Positions 50,433-59,411 of a stretch of 64,000 bases of DNA are shown here, in pieces. The translations under genes and the position numbers were made by a program. The DNA comes from Sphingomonas sp. S1-29 (lineage in GTDB: Bacteria > Pseudomonadota > Alphaproteobacteria > Sphingomonadales > Sphingomonadaceae). Under the pieces are notes generated by a model, which made no database searches, was not told where the DNA came from, and worked only from the letters and a program-made list of their open reading frames with translations. The stretch is taken from the NCBI RefSeq assembly GCF_026167545.1, contig NZ_CP110678.1, positions 1,919,501 through 1,983,500 of the forward strand, read 5' to 3'. The first letter of the stretch is position 1. Every line of letters begins with the position of its first letter.

Positions 50433-51860
50433 TCAATACTCGGCAGCGATCAGGTTGAGCGCGCGTTCGGCCGCCAGGGTCGTCGCGCCGCCGCCCGAGG
50501 GGCGGTCATTGGCGAACGACGAAAAGGTCAGCGTCCGCCCGCTCGCGGTAGTCAGGAACCCCGATAGCGCCGCGGTCCCCTTGAGCGATCCGGTCTTGGC
50601 GAACACCCGCCCGGCAAGCGGCGTGTCCTTGAACCGATTGGTGAGCGTGCCGTCGACCCCGCCGACCGGCATCGTATCGCGATAGTCGGCGCCCCAGGGC
50701 TGCGCCTGCGACCAGCGCAACAGCCCGACCACCGCGCGCGGCGACAGCCGGTTATAGACCGACATCCCGGAACCGTCGAACAGGTCCCACTCCGCGCGCG
50801 CGACGCCGGCCTGCGCGAACATCGCGTCGATCGCGGCAAAGCCATCGGCGGTTCCGCGATCGCCCCGCCGCGCCGCCACTCGCCGCAGCAGCATTTCGGC
50901 GTACAGATTCTGGCTGACCTTCATCGTCTCGCGTACCGCCTCGGCATAAGGCGGCGGATCGAGCCGTGCGACGACTCCCGTCACCGCCGGCCGGGGGTCC
51001 CCCGGCGCGCGATGCCGCCCCTTCGCCGCCTCGGCCACCGTCACGCCGCGCGCGCGCAGCAACCGCGCGAAGCGATACGCCGCCCATTCGGCGGGATCAT
51101 CGACCCCCAGCCGGATCGTCTGCACCGGTGCATCGGCGGCGATCGTCCCGAACACCCGCACCGTCCGGCTGCCCGGCAGCCGCTCGACATCAAGCGCTGT
51201 GGTCGTCCCCGCCGCCACCCGATTGTCGATCGCGAACCAGCCATCCTCGCTCACGACCAACGGCACCGCCCCCGCGGTGACGGTAACGCTGGTGACATTG
51301 TCGTTGAGCGTCAGCGCCGACACTGCGGTGCCATAGCGCCCCTGCAGATCGTCCCAGCTCCAGCCCTGCCCCCAGCGTTCGTCGGGATAGGCGCGATCGT
51401 CGCCGATCACCCCGCGCACCGCCTTGGTCCGGGCCGCCACCGCATCGGCGAGCGTGGCGAGGCAATTGGCGATGCAATCGGCGGTATCGCGCAGCAACGG
51501 GTCGCCGCTGCCGACCAGCACGACATCGCTAGCGCCGACCGCCGGCTCGATCGCGACCGCAGTCCCCTCGATCGGCGTCGCCATCAGCCCCGGCTCGGCA
51601 TGCAGCGCAGCGATCGTGACGAGCTTGGTGTTCGACGCGGGCAGGAAGCGATCGTCGGGCGCGATCGCCACCACCTCGCGCCCCGCCTCATCGACTACCA
51701 GCAACCCCCACCGCGTCCCCGCGACCGAAGGATCGTACAGCACCGCGCGCACGCGCTCGTCGAGCGAAGCCGCGCGGTCGAGCGGCACGCGGCCAGGCGC
51801 CGCGCACCCCGCCAGCGCCAGCAGCGCCAGCATCATCGCCTTGCTCGTTCCTGCCCCCAT
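50433..51860 (-). CDS. dacB: D-alanyl-D-alanine carboxypeptidase/endopeptidase (PBP4 type), lipoprotein
   Basis: A class C penicillin-binding protein of 475 residues. The lipobox signal LALLALAGC is followed by the catalytic triad of motifs: SNTK (Ser76, Lys79), SQN and KTG (AKTGSLKGTAALSG). It trims D-Ala or cuts cross-links in the periplasm and is anchored by lipid. It lies 10 bases behind the carboxylate symporter, which is unusual company for a PBP4 gene and suggests recycling of its products. Confidence 0.93.
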   Translation of the reverse strand: MGAGTSKAMMLALLALAGCAAPGRVPLDRAASLDERVRAVLYDPSVAGTRWGLLVVDEAGREVVAIAPDDRFLPASNTKLVTIAALHAEPGLMATPIEGTAVAIEPAVGASDVVLVGSGDPLLRDTADCIANCLATLADAVAARTKAVRGVIGDDRAYPDERWGQGWSWDDLQGRYGTAVSALTLNDNVTSVTVTAGAVPLVVSEDGWFAIDNRVAAGTTTALDVERLPGSRTVRVFGTIAADAPVQTIRLGVDDPAEWAAYRFARLLRARGVTVAEAAKGRHRAPGDPRPAVTGVVARLDPPPYAEAVRETMKVSQNLYAEMLLRRVAARRGDRGTADGFAAIDAMFAQAGVARAEWDLFDGSGMSVYNRLSPRAVVGLLRWSQAQPWGADYRDTMPVGGVDGTLTNRFKDTPLAGRVFAKTGSLKGTAALSGFLTTASGRTLTFSSFANDRPSGGGATTLAAERALNLIAAEY

Positions 51861-51869
51861 CGCCCGCTC

Positions 51870-53126
51870 CTATCCTGCTTCGCGCCCCTCAGCGCGCACC
51901 CCCGCCAACCGATCGTCAAGCGCCCCCTCCCAGCGCGCGACCGTCGTCGCCACCGTCAGGTTCGCCGAAGCGCTCGGCACCGTGCGCGTCATGTCGAGCA
52001 GCCGGTCGAACGGCAGCACGAATCCGACGATCAGCGCGGTCTGTTCGGGCGACACCCCCACCGCCGCGAGCACCGCCGCCAGCATGAACAGCGATGCCGA
52101 CGGCACCGGCGCGGTGCCGAACGCCGCCAGCGCGCCGGTCACCAGCACCACGAACCAGTCGGCGGTCGCCATCGGATGGCTCAGGGCCTGCAGGCTGAAG
52201 ACGCTCAGCAACCCGACATACATCGCGGTGCCGTCCTTGCCGATGCTCGCGCCCAGCGGCAGCACGGTCGAGGCAACGGGCTTGGCCACCCCCAGATTGT
52301 CCTGCGCACATCGGATCGCCACCGGCAGCACCGCCGAGCTCGACGCGGTCGAAAACGCGATCGCCAGCGCATCGACGATGCCGCGATAGAATCGCCCGAT
52401 GGGCACCCGCGCCAGCAGCTTGAGCATCGCGGCATGGACGATCACGATCTGCAACACCGATCCGATGACGACGCACAAGGCCAGCCAGCCGACATTGGCG
52501 AACACCGCAACGCCATTGGCCGCGACCGCGCCCGCGATCAGCGCGAACACGCCGAACGGGGTGACCTCCATCACCAGCCGAACGATCGTCAGCAGCACGC
52601 TCGATGCCGACGCCAGGAATCGCGCGAACGGCGCCCCCGCCTCGCCCGCCACCACGGTGCCAGCGCCGATGAGGATCGCGGTGAAGATCAGCGCGAGCAT
52701 GTCGCCCTTGGCCAGCGCATCGACGATGTTCAGCGGCACGATGCCGACGAGCGTATCATACAGCGTCCTTGGCTCGCCCAAAGCCTGCGCCTGCGCGCTC
52801 CCCAGCGCCGCCCCCACCCCCGGCTGCACCACCACCGCCACCGCCATGCCAAGCGCGACCGCGATCAAGGTGGTCGCGGCGAACAGCCCGACGGTCTTGC
52901 CGCCAAGCGGCCCGAGGCGCTTGGGATCGGCCATCGAGGCGATACCCGAGGCGATCGTCACCAGCACGATCGGCGCGACGAGCATGCGGATCAGCCGGAC
53001 GAAAACATCCCCCAGAAACGCGACCGAAGGCGCGGCGTCAGGCCAGAACAGCCCCAGCAGCACGCCGAGCACCAACCCGCCCAGCACCCGCTGCCACAGC
53101 GGTATCGCGAACCAGGCGCGCATCAT
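51870..53126 (-). CDS. dicarboxylate/amino acid:cation symporter (DAACS family)
   Basis: A 418-residue membrane protein of the glutamate transporter fold. The family segments FVRLIRMLVAPIVLVTIASGI, the serine-rich reentrant loop (FSTASSSAVLPV) and the late PVPSASLFMLAAVL / TVPSASANLTVAT regions are visible. It takes up glutamate, aspartate or C4-dicarboxylates with Na+ or H+. Its position between dgcA and dacB points to glutamate or N-acetylglutamate, but selectivity cannot be read. Confidence 0.9.
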   Translation of the reverse strand: MMRAWFAIPLWQRVLGGLVLGVLLGLFWPDAAPSVAFLGDVFVRLIRMLVAPIVLVTIASGIASMADPKRLGPLGGKTVGLFAATTLIAVALGMAVAVVVQPGVGAALGSAQAQALGEPRTLYDTLVGIVPLNIVDALAKGDMLALIFTAILIGAGTVVAGEAGAPFARFLASASSVLLTIVRLVMEVTPFGVFALIAGAVAANGVAVFANVGWLALCVVIGSVLQIVIVHAAMLKLLARVPIGRFYRGIVDALAIAFSTASSSAVLPVAIRCAQDNLGVAKPVASTVLPLGASIGKDGTAMYVGLLSVFSLQALSHPMATADWFVVLVTGALAAFGTAPVPSASLFMLAAVLAAVGVSPEQTALIVGFVLPFDRLLDMTRTVPSASANLTVATTVARWEGALDDRLAGVRAEGREAG

Positions 53127-53133
53127 CTGTCGC

Positions 53134-53232
53134 CCCCCTCCCGCTTGCGGGAGGGGCCGGGGGTGGGGTCATCCAGCAGTGCTCCGGACGTTGATAGCCC
53201 CACCCCTAACGCCTCCCGCAAGCGGGAGGGGG
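53134..53232. repeat. palindromic doublet, family A copy 5
   Basis: Hairpins with CCCTCCCGC arms lie at 53135-53156 and about 53210-53232 in inverted orientation. It fills the gap between dgcA and the symporter gene within one transcription unit. Confidence 0.88.
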
Positions 53233-53250
53233 ACGGTGCCGTCCCGCTAA

Positions 53251-54240
53251 TCAAACCCCGCCCCAGAAGCCCGGCGCCGGCGGGTGCAGCATCCCGCCTT
53301 CGATCCGTACCCCCCCGCCCCGATCCTGCGCCAACCACCATGGTCCATCGCAATCGACGAACCCCGCCCGGCTGGCAAGCGCCAGTGCCGGCGCGATCCC
53401 CAACGACGAACACACCATGCAGCCGAGCATCAGCTCGAACCCCGCAGCTTGCGCGGCATCGGCAAAGGCGAGCGCGGCGGTCAGCCCGCCGGTCTTGTCG
53501 AGCTTGATGTTCACATAGGCGTAGCGCCCCTGCAGCCGATCGAGATCGGCGATGCCGTGCGCGCTTTCGTCGGCGCAGATCGGCACCAGCGGCACGAAGC
53601 CGGCGAGCGCCGCATCGGCATCGGCGGGCAGCGGCTGTTCGAGCAGCCCCACTTGCGCATCGGCGAGCACCGGCTGGATCGCCTCGACCAGGTCCATCGA
53701 CCAGCTTTCGTTGGGATCGACGATCATCCGCGCATCGGGCAATGCCGAACGTACCGCAGCGATCCGCTCGGCCACCAGCTGGTCGTCGACCTTCACCTTG
53801 ACCAGCGGCACCGAACCCAACGCAATCGCCGCGCGGTGCATCGCCTCGGGGGTGTCGATGCCGATTGTCACCGCGGTCTCGACCGGCACCAGCGGCGGTT
53901 GGCCCAGCAGCATTCCCACCGTCGTTCGCGCGAGCTGCGCATCGAGGTCCCACAACGCGCCATCGACCGCGTTGCGCGCCGCCCCCGCGGGCATCAGCAC
54001 CAGCAGCTCCTCGCGTCCCGCGCCCTGCGCCAGCGCCGGGGTGACCGCGGCGATATCCGCCAGCGCCGCCTCGATCGTCTCGCCATAGCGCGGATAGGGC
54101 ACCCCCTCGCCGCGCCCGGTCAGGCCGGCGACCGCGATCTCGACGGTGACCACATCGGCGTCGGTCTTCACCCCGCGCGCGATGCGGAAGGGCGATTTCA
54201 GCCCGAAACGGTCGTGGCGAGCGGCGACGGTGCGAAGCAA
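53251..54240 (-). CDS. dgcA: N-acetyl-D-glutamate racemase / dipeptide epimerase family (enolase superfamily)
   Basis: A 329-residue enolase-superfamily enzyme. The KVKVD lysine motif, DPNESW, LLEQPL, CADESAH and NIKLDKTGG (second Lys) complete the two-base racemase site. The start is TTG 54240, with GAGGAG 8 bases upstream and the family opening RHDRFGLKSPFRIARGVKT; it overlaps dgcN by 43 bases. Classic annotation is L-Ala-D/L-Glu epimerase; DgcA, beside DgcN, racemises N-acetyl-D-glutamate. The pairing favours the second, without excluding the first. Confidence 0.87.
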   Translation of the reverse strand: MLRTVAARHDRFGLKSPFRIARGVKTDADVVTVEIAVAGLTGRGEGVPYPRYGETIEAALADIAAVTPALAQGAGREELLVLMPAGAARNAVDGALWDLDAQLARTTVGMLLGQPPLVPVETAVTIGIDTPEAMHRAAIALGSVPLVKVKVDDQLVAERIAAVRSALPDARMIVDPNESWSMDLVEAIQPVLADAQVGLLEQPLPADADAALAGFVPLVPICADESAHGIADLDRLQGRYAYVNIKLDKTGGLTAALAFADAAQAAGFELMLGCMVCSSLGIAPALALASRAGFVDCDGPWWLAQDRGGGVRIEGGMLHPPAPGFWGGV

Positions 54241-55241
54241 CGCGCGATCTCCTCGATGATGGGGGCAACGCCAAAGCGGACCGGATCGGTGCACGGCAGC
54301 GAAAATCGCTGCCCGGCATCGGCGCAGAATGCCAGCGCCTCGGCCTCGCCCAGACGCGAGGTGTTGATGCACACCCCCACCGCCTGCACCTGAGGGTTGG
54401 TCAGCCGCGCGGTGCGCAGGTTCGCCTCGAGACATTCGGCAAGCTCGGGCACCGCGAAATGCGGTAGCCCGCGCATGTGCGGGCGCCCCGCCTCGTGGCA
54501 CAGCACCAGCGCATCGGGCTGGGCGCCGTGGAGCAGTCCCGTCGAGACGCCGGCGAACGACGGGTGGAACAGCGATCCCTGCCCCTCGATCACGTCCCAG
54601 CCATCGTCGCTCCGCGCGGGTGAAAGCACCTCGACCGCGCCCGAGATGAAATCGGCGACCACCGCATCGACCGCGATTCCGCGCCCCGCGATCAGGATGC
54701 CGGTTTGTCCGGTCGCGCGGAAATCGGCGGCGAGACCAGCCGCCTGCATCGCCCGTTGAAGCGCGATGCTGGTGTACATCTTGCCCACCGAACAATCGGT
54801 CCCCACCGTCAGCAGTCGCCGCCCCGCGCGCTTGCGGCCGCTTCCCACCGGCAAATCCGCGGGCGCATCGCGCACGTCGAACAACGTCACCCCCGCCGCG
54901 CGCGCCGCTTCGACCAAGGCGGGCACGTCGCGCAGCCGATGGTGCAGCCCCGCGGCAACGTGCATCCCCAATGCGATCGCCACCAGCGCGTCCTCTACCA
55001 GCGCCTGCCCCATGCTGCCGCCCGGATTGGCGATCCCCAGCACCAACGTGTTGGCCCCGCGCGCGCGCGCCTCCTCGATCGTCAGCCGCTCGATCCCCAA
55101 GGTCAGCGGGCAATCGTCGTGGCGAAATTCGCCGACGCAATGCTCGGGCACGAAATGCGCGAGCCCGCGCGAGGTCTTGATGCCCAGCGGATCATCGCTG
55201 TGGCCAAGATACAGGAGATAGGGGGTCGGGATCATGCGCAA
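54198..55241 (-). CDS. dgcN: D-glutamate N-acetyltransferase, DUF1611 family
   Basis: A 347-residue DUF1611 protein with a P-loop-like TVGTDCSVGKMYTSIAL motif near residues 146-162 and VIEGQGSLFHPSFAGVS. DgcN was described in marine bacteria as acetylating D-glutamate before DgcA converts the product to the L form. The dgcN-dgcA order and overlap are conserved here. ATG 55241; ATG 55235 is possible. The longer reading frame across both genes (to 55140) is not a fusion. Confidence 0.85.
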   Translation of the reverse strand: MRMIPTPYLLYLGHSDDPLGIKTSRGLAHFVPEHCVGEFRHDDCPLTLGIERLTIEEARARGANTLVLGIANPGGSMGQALVEDALVAIALGMHVAAGLHHRLRDVPALVEAARAAGVTLFDVRDAPADLPVGSGRKRAGRRLLTVGTDCSVGKMYTSIALQRAMQAAGLAADFRATGQTGILIAGRGIAVDAVVADFISGAVEVLSPARSDDGWDVIEGQGSLFHPSFAGVSTGLLHGAQPDALVLCHEAGRPHMRGLPHFAVPELAECLEANLRTARLTNPQVQAVGVCINTSRLGEAEALAFCADAGQRFSLPCTDPVRFGVAPIIEEIARCFAPSPLATTVSG

Positions 55242-55303
55242 ACCCTAGAGCGGCGGCGGCCCGGCTGCGAATAGCGACGCAGGGGCTGGGTCATAACGCC
55301 GGG

Positions 55304-56185
55304 TTATAGGACGTCGATCGAGGCACGGAGTTCATCGAGGAACGACAGCGCCAGCGTCGAGGGCGGGCGGTTCTCGAGGAACATCGCATGGACGTCGAAG
55401 GTGATCGCCGGCCGCAATGGCCGAAACGCCAGCCCCGCCGACAGCGACGCCGCCGCGGTGAAGCTGTCGACCACCGCGATCCCCACTCCGGCGCGCACCA
55501 GCGCGGCGGCGATGTAGAAGGTGCGCGTCGATACCACTTCGTCGAACGCCACTCCCAGCCGGTCGCATTCGGCGGAGAACATCTGCCCCAGCGGCCCGCT
55601 GCGCGCCAGGCTGATGAACGGGCGATCGGTCAGCGCCGCCAGGTCGAGCCGCGCGGGGGCGTCGGGCAGGTCGCTCTCGCGGTACAGTACCACCAGCTCG
55701 CCCTCGCCCAGCGCGTGCGCCGCGACCGGCGCTGCCGGCGGCACTTCATAGGCGATCGCGACATCGCATTCGCGCTCGTACAGTTTGCGCAGCAGATCGT
55801 CGTGATGGACGGTCTGAAGGTCGAACGACACCCCCGGGGTCCGCTTGAGCACCCGTGCCACCGCGCTCGGCAACACCCCCAGCGCCAGCGAGGGCAGCGC
55901 CGAGATCCGCAGCGTGCCAGCGCCACGCCGCAGGTTGCGGCTGGTATCGCGCAGCGACTGCACCCGCTCCTGGATCGCGCTCGCCTCGGTGAACAGCTGA
56001 TGCGCGTCCTCGGTCGGCACCAGCCGCCCCTTGGTGCGGGTGAACAGGTCGAACCCCAGCAGGCTCTCGGCATGGCGCAGCATCTTGGTGACCGAAGGCT
56101 GCGACACGTTCAGCGCGCGCGCAGCGTTGCTCACCGATCCGTGGACATAGACCGCGTGGAAGATCTCGACATGGCGAAGGTTCAT
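55304..56185 (-). CDS. LysR family regulator, probable dgc regulator
   Basis: A 293-residue LysR-type regulator: HTH MNLRHVEIFHAVYVHGSVSNAARALNVSQPSVTKML and a two-lobe effector domain. Start ATG 56185; it overlaps the serine hydrolase stop by 4 bases. It lies 62 bases ahead of dgcN in the same direction, so it may share the transcript. D-glutamate-responsive LysR regulators (DgcR) are known beside dgcN-dgcA; the same role is an inference here. Confidence 0.9.
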   Translation of the reverse strand: MNLRHVEIFHAVYVHGSVSNAARALNVSQPSVTKMLRHAESLLGFDLFTRTKGRLVPTEDAHQLFTEASAIQERVQSLRDTSRNLRRGAGTLRISALPSLALGVLPSAVARVLKRTPGVSFDLQTVHHDDLLRKLYERECDVAIAYEVPPAAPVAAHALGEGELVVLYRESDLPDAPARLDLAALTDRPFISLARSGPLGQMFSAECDRLGVAFDEVVSTRTFYIAAALVRAGVGIAVVDSFTAAASLSAGLAFRPLRPAITFDVHAMFLENRPPSTLALSFLDELRASIDVL

Positions 56186-57354
56186 CGGCCGCGCGCCAAT
56201 CGTTCCTCGATCGCGGTGAACGCCGAACTGCCCCTGGGCGCGTCGCTCGCCACCCCGGTCGCGTAATAGGCAACGCCGCTGCCGCCCGCGCGATCGACCC
56301 ACAACCCCGATCGTAGCCGATAGGCGTCGCCGGCATGGCCGATCCGCACCCGCCCGTCGCCGAACGGATCGTCGGCGCACCCCGCTACCCGCGTCGCGGT
56401 GAAGGTGACGCCCAGCCCATAGCTGCAGTAAAAACCGCCCTCGGTCTCGCCATTGCTGCCGTCATAGGTCCAGAGCGGGGTCGCCAGCGCCGCGAACGAC
56501 TCAGGCGACAATAACCGCACGCCATCGACCACGCCTTCGCCAGCGAGCAATCGCCCGATCCGCGCAAGGCCTTTGGCCGAAATCCGCATCCCCCCCTGCG
56601 GCGAGAAGATCGCGCCGTTGCGCCCCGCCACCCAGCGCGACAGGTCGCAGGCGCCATCGGTTGCGGGGGTCACCGAACAGGCGGGCTTGGCACCGCGATT
56701 GTCGTCGCGAAGCGCGGTGCCGTCGGGCTCGTACAGCACCACCGCGCGCGCCGCGGTCGCCGCGCTGCAGCTTTCCCAGTTGAAGCACGCCTGGATCCCC
56801 AGCGGCCCGAACAGTTGCGCTTGCATCACCCGGTCGAAGCGCTGCCCGGTGGCGCGCTCGATGATCGCGGCGACCACCGGATAGTTCATGTTGGTGTAAC
56901 GGAAATAGGTCGCCGGCGCGTTCGCGGTGTCCCATGCCTTCGGATCGGCGACCACCTTTCGCAATTCGGCATCGAGCGGCAGCACGTAATCGACCGCATC
57001 GGTCAGGCTCGAACGGTGCGAGAGCAGCAGCCGGAGCGTGATCGGCACCTGCGGATACGCCGGATTGCGAAGGCGCCACCCCAGCCGGTCGGACACATCG
57101 GCATCGAGATCGAGCATTCCCGCCTCGACCAGCCGCAGCACCACGATCGCCACCGCCAGCTTCGAGATCGACGCGACGCGCACCGGATCGTCGGCGGTCA
57201 GCCGGCGCGCGGCGGCGATGTCGGCATAGCCAGCGGCCTGCGCCGGCGCCACGCCATCGCGGTCGAAAGCGACGCGCGCGCCGGCTAGCGGCTCGGCGGC
57301 AACGGCCTGGCCGGCAAGGGCTTGGACGGCAAGCAGCGACAGGAGGATCGACAT
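56182..57354 (-). CDS. serine hydrolase, class C beta-lactamase family, exported
   Basis: A 390-residue protein with a signal peptide (LLSLLAVQALAGQAVAAEP). Catalytic motifs are SISK (Ser-x-x-Lys), YTN in YFRYTNMNYP, and HAG (RIGHAGDAY) in place of KTG, as in D-aminopeptidases, esterases and PBP-like hydrolases. It may hydrolyse D-amino acid peptides or esters. Being coupled to the LysR gene and upstream of dgcNA makes a D-peptide substrate plausible but unproven. Confidence 0.88.
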   Translation of the reverse strand: MSILLSLLAVQALAGQAVAAEPLAGARVAFDRDGVAPAQAAGYADIAAARRLTADDPVRVASISKLAVAIVVLRLVEAGMLDLDADVSDRLGWRLRNPAYPQVPITLRLLLSHRSSLTDAVDYVLPLDAELRKVVADPKAWDTANAPATYFRYTNMNYPVVAAIIERATGQRFDRVMQAQLFGPLGIQACFNWESCSAATAARAVVLYEPDGTALRDDNRGAKPACSVTPATDGACDLSRWVAGRNGAIFSPQGGMRISAKGLARIGRLLAGEGVVDGVRLLSPESFAALATPLWTYDGSNGETEGGFYCSYGLGVTFTATRVAGCADDPFGDGRVRIGHAGDAYRLRSGLWVDRAGGSGVAYYATGVASDAPRGSSAFTAIEERLARGR

Positions 57355-57415
57355 CGCCGCGACGCTAGCATGGCCGCGGGGCGAAACAACCTGTGGGATT
57401 TCTTCGGTGGGGAAA

Positions 57416-57491
57416 TGGTGCCCGAGGACGGATTCGAACCGCCGACACTGCGATTTTCAGTCGCATGCTCTACCAACTGAGCTACTCGGGC
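57416..57491 (-). tRNA. tRNA-Phe (GAA)
   Basis: A complete cloverleaf of 76 bases on the minus strand: acceptor GCCCGAG/CTCGGGC, D arm AGCTCAGTTGGTAGAGC, anticodon loop CTGAAAA (GAA), T arm with GGTTCGAATCC. Discriminator A and the CCA tail are encoded (TGG on plus at 57416-57418). Confidence 0.97.
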
Positions 57492-57522
57492 GCACCCGAT
57501 GGGACGTCGGGGAGCGCGGGTC

Positions 57523-57723
57523 TTAGTCGCGCTCGCCGGACGTGTCCAGCCTGCTTTGTGCGCCTTCGGCATCGTCGGGATCGACATGCTCGCCGGGAAT
57601 GCGATAGCCCTCGCCCAGCCATTGCAGCAGATCGCGGTCCTTGCACCCGCGCGAGCAGAAGGGCTTGTGCTCGGCAAGCGTGGGTTGGCCGCATACGGGG
57701 CAGCCGGAACGCCGGGCCATCAT
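57523..57723 (-). CDS. yacG: DNA gyrase inhibitor YacG family zinc protein
   Basis: A 66-residue zinc protein with CPVCG and CSRGCK ligands (C-x2-C, C-x3-C) and the DLLQWLGEGYRIPG segment of YacG. It binds GyrB in E. coli. ATG 57723 overlaps the stop of the RNase E/G-like gene (ATGA), with AGGAG 5 bases upstream. It ends about 30 bases from tRNA-Phe. Confidence 0.92.
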   Translation of the reverse strand: MMARRSGCPVCGQPTLAEHKPFCSRGCKDRDLLQWLGEGYRIPGEHVDPDDAEGAQSRLDTSGERD

Positions 57724-58679
57724 CGGTTCTCCTGTCGTGTCTCGAAACGCGCCTCGCCGCCGGTGCGGCGGGCGAGTTCGGCGAGCCAATCGGGCTGGCG
57801 TGCCAGCCGGCGGGCGATCGCCTCGGGCACGATATGGGAAGCCGGTGGCGGCGGGGGAATACGCTCGATCCGGCGCAGCAACGCGCGTGCCTCATAGCCC
57901 GCGCGATCGGCGGCGATCGCTTCGGGCAGCGACGCGCGCTCGCGGCGGCGGACGATTTGGAGGAAGCCGAAGCCGTTCATCGCGGTGCGCTCGAACGGCT
58001 GCGGCAGCGCGGCGTCGATCGCGTCGGCAACCGCTTGGCGCTCGGCCTTGTTGGCGAGCGTGGGAAAGTCGATGCCGATCGACCCGCCGATGCCGTGGCG
58101 CTCGACCGCGCGCGCGACGGCGTGCGCGGCGGCGATCGACAGCGGGCCGTGCGGCGGCGCGCCATCGACGTCGAACAAGGTCATCGCCGGGGTCACCGCC
58201 ATGCGCAGCCAGCCGCCGGGAAAGGCGATGTCGCCGCTGACCGCCTCGTCGAGCATTTCGGACCAGCCGGCTTCCTCGAACGCGTCGGCCTCGTGCGCGC
58301 GGCAGAGGCGGACCGGCAGGCCGGTGGCGGTGATTCGCGCGAGCAGGTCGGGGCCGGGCTGCGGCGCGCCCTCGCCGGGCACCGCCTTTGGAAGCCGCAG
58401 CTTGCCGCGCTCGTAAATGCCTTCGCGGACGATCCGCACCGTCAGCGCAGCGCCCTGCGTCGTCCCCGCAGGAAAGGGTTCGAGCAACGCATCGCCGCCG
58501 CCGTCGAGTGTCACCTTGGCGGTGCGCGGGCCGGTGATCTCATTCAGCCGTGCGCGGTGGATGCCGCCGATTCGCGGGGCATCGGCTGCCACCTCGATCC
58601 GCGCCTTCCAGATTTCGCCGCGCGAAACCAAAATGGCGCGGGCTTCGCCGATGCCGGCTTCGTACAGCCACTCAGCCAA
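57720..58679 (-). CDS. ribonuclease E/G family protein, reduced form
   Basis: A 319-residue protein starting at TTG 58679, (M)AEWLYEAGIGEARAILV, 8 bases inside the maf stop. It keeps the RNase E/G landmarks GGSIGIDF (first catalytic-type Asp) and GFGFLQIVRRRERASL, but it is much shorter than RNase G (about 490). The zinc-link CPxC and C-terminal small domain are missing. By hand alignment the second Mg ligand (Asp346 of RNase E) falls on a Leu. It may be a non-catalytic or altered RNA-binding relative. It is coupled to maf and yacG. Confidence 0.78.
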   Translation of the reverse strand: MAEWLYEAGIGEARAILVSRGEIWKARIEVAADAPRIGGIHRARLNEITGPRTAKVTLDGGGDALLEPFPAGTTQGAALTVRIVREGIYERGKLRLPKAVPGEGAPQPGPDLLARITATGLPVRLCRAHEADAFEEAGWSEMLDEAVSGDIAFPGGWLRMAVTPAMTLFDVDGAPPHGPLSIAAAHAVARAVERHGIGGSIGIDFPTLANKAERQAVADAIDAALPQPFERTAMNGFGFLQIVRRRERASLPEAIAADRAGYEARALLRRIERIPPPPPASHIVPEAIARRLARQPDWLAELARRTGGEARFETRQENR

Positions 58680-59241
58680 GGACGATCCCGGCGCTTTCGA
58701 GCAATGCGCGCGTCTCGAACAGCGGCAGGCCGACCACGCCCGAATGGCTGCCCGACAGGAAGCGGACGAATGCCTCGGCGCGGCCCTGGATCGCATAGCC
58801 GCCGGCCTTGCCCAGCCCTTCGCCGCAATCGAGATAGCGCTCGATCTCCTGCGGGGTCAGCCGCTTGAACGCGACGACGGTGTCGGCGACCCGGGTGCGC
58901 GGCTTGCCGTCGGGACCGATCACGCAGATCGCCGACAGGCAATGATGGCGGCGGCCCGAAAGCTTGCCCAGCAGGTCGCGCTGGATATCGAGCGTGTCGG
59001 CGGGCGGCAGGATGCGCCGTCCCAGCGCGATCGTGGTATCGCCCGCCAGCACGATCTCGTCGTCGGCGCGGGGGACCGCCCGCGCCTTGGCGATGGCAAG
59101 CCGCAGCGCATAGGCGCGCGGCGCTTCGTCCTTCAGCGGGCTTTCATCGATATCGGGCGAGACGACGCGCACGGGCACCGCACCGATGCGGGCAAGCAGG
59201 TCGCAGCGGCGCGGGGAAGATGAGGCGAGGACAAGGTTCAT
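58672..59241 (-). CDS. maf: Maf-like nucleoside triphosphate pyrophosphatase
   Basis: A 189-residue protein: LVLASSSPRRCDLLARIG at the start is the Maf signature, and the later IERYLDCGEGLGKAGGYAIQG motif completes it. Maf proteins hydrolyse modified or canonical NTPs, usually dTTP/UTP or m7GTP. It is part of an infA-maf-RNase-yacG group on the minus strand. Confidence 0.93.
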   Translation of the reverse strand: MNLVLASSSPRRCDLLARIGAVPVRVVSPDIDESPLKDEAPRAYALRLAIAKARAVPRADDEIVLAGDTTIALGRRILPPADTLDIQRDLLGKLSGRRHHCLSAICVIGPDGKPRTRVADTVVAFKRLTPQEIERYLDCGEGLGKAGGYAIQGRAEAFVRFLSGSHSGVVGLPLFETRALLESAGIVLG

Positions 59242-59278
59242 GCGGTTCCTAGGTCCCGCGGGTTCCGGCGCGACATTG

Positions 59279-59356
59279 CCGTTCGTTTCGAGCGAAGTCG
59301 AGAAACGGCAATCCGGGCGCGTGGGGCGGTTTCTCGACTACGCTCGAAACGAACGG
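59279..59356. repeat. palindromic doublet, family B copy 3
   Basis: The same arms as copies 1 and 2 occur, with one mismatch (CGACTACGCTCG instead of CGACTTCGCTCG) in the right arm. It lies between infA and maf. Confidence 0.9.
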
Positions 59357-59411
59357 GGTGGCTATGCTGGGTACCGAGGGTGCAAGGGCACCGCCCGAGC
59401 ATCACCAACCG

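Noticed and set aside
51012-53507. 831-residue plus-strand frame
   Set aside because: It is His/Arg/Asp-rich without motifs and opposite dacB and the symporter, both well supported.
53251-55140. 629-residue fusion of a DUF1611-like part with the racemase
   Set aside because: The upstream part is in the wrong frame relative to dgcN; the TTG at 54240 with GAGGAG gives the normal racemase start.
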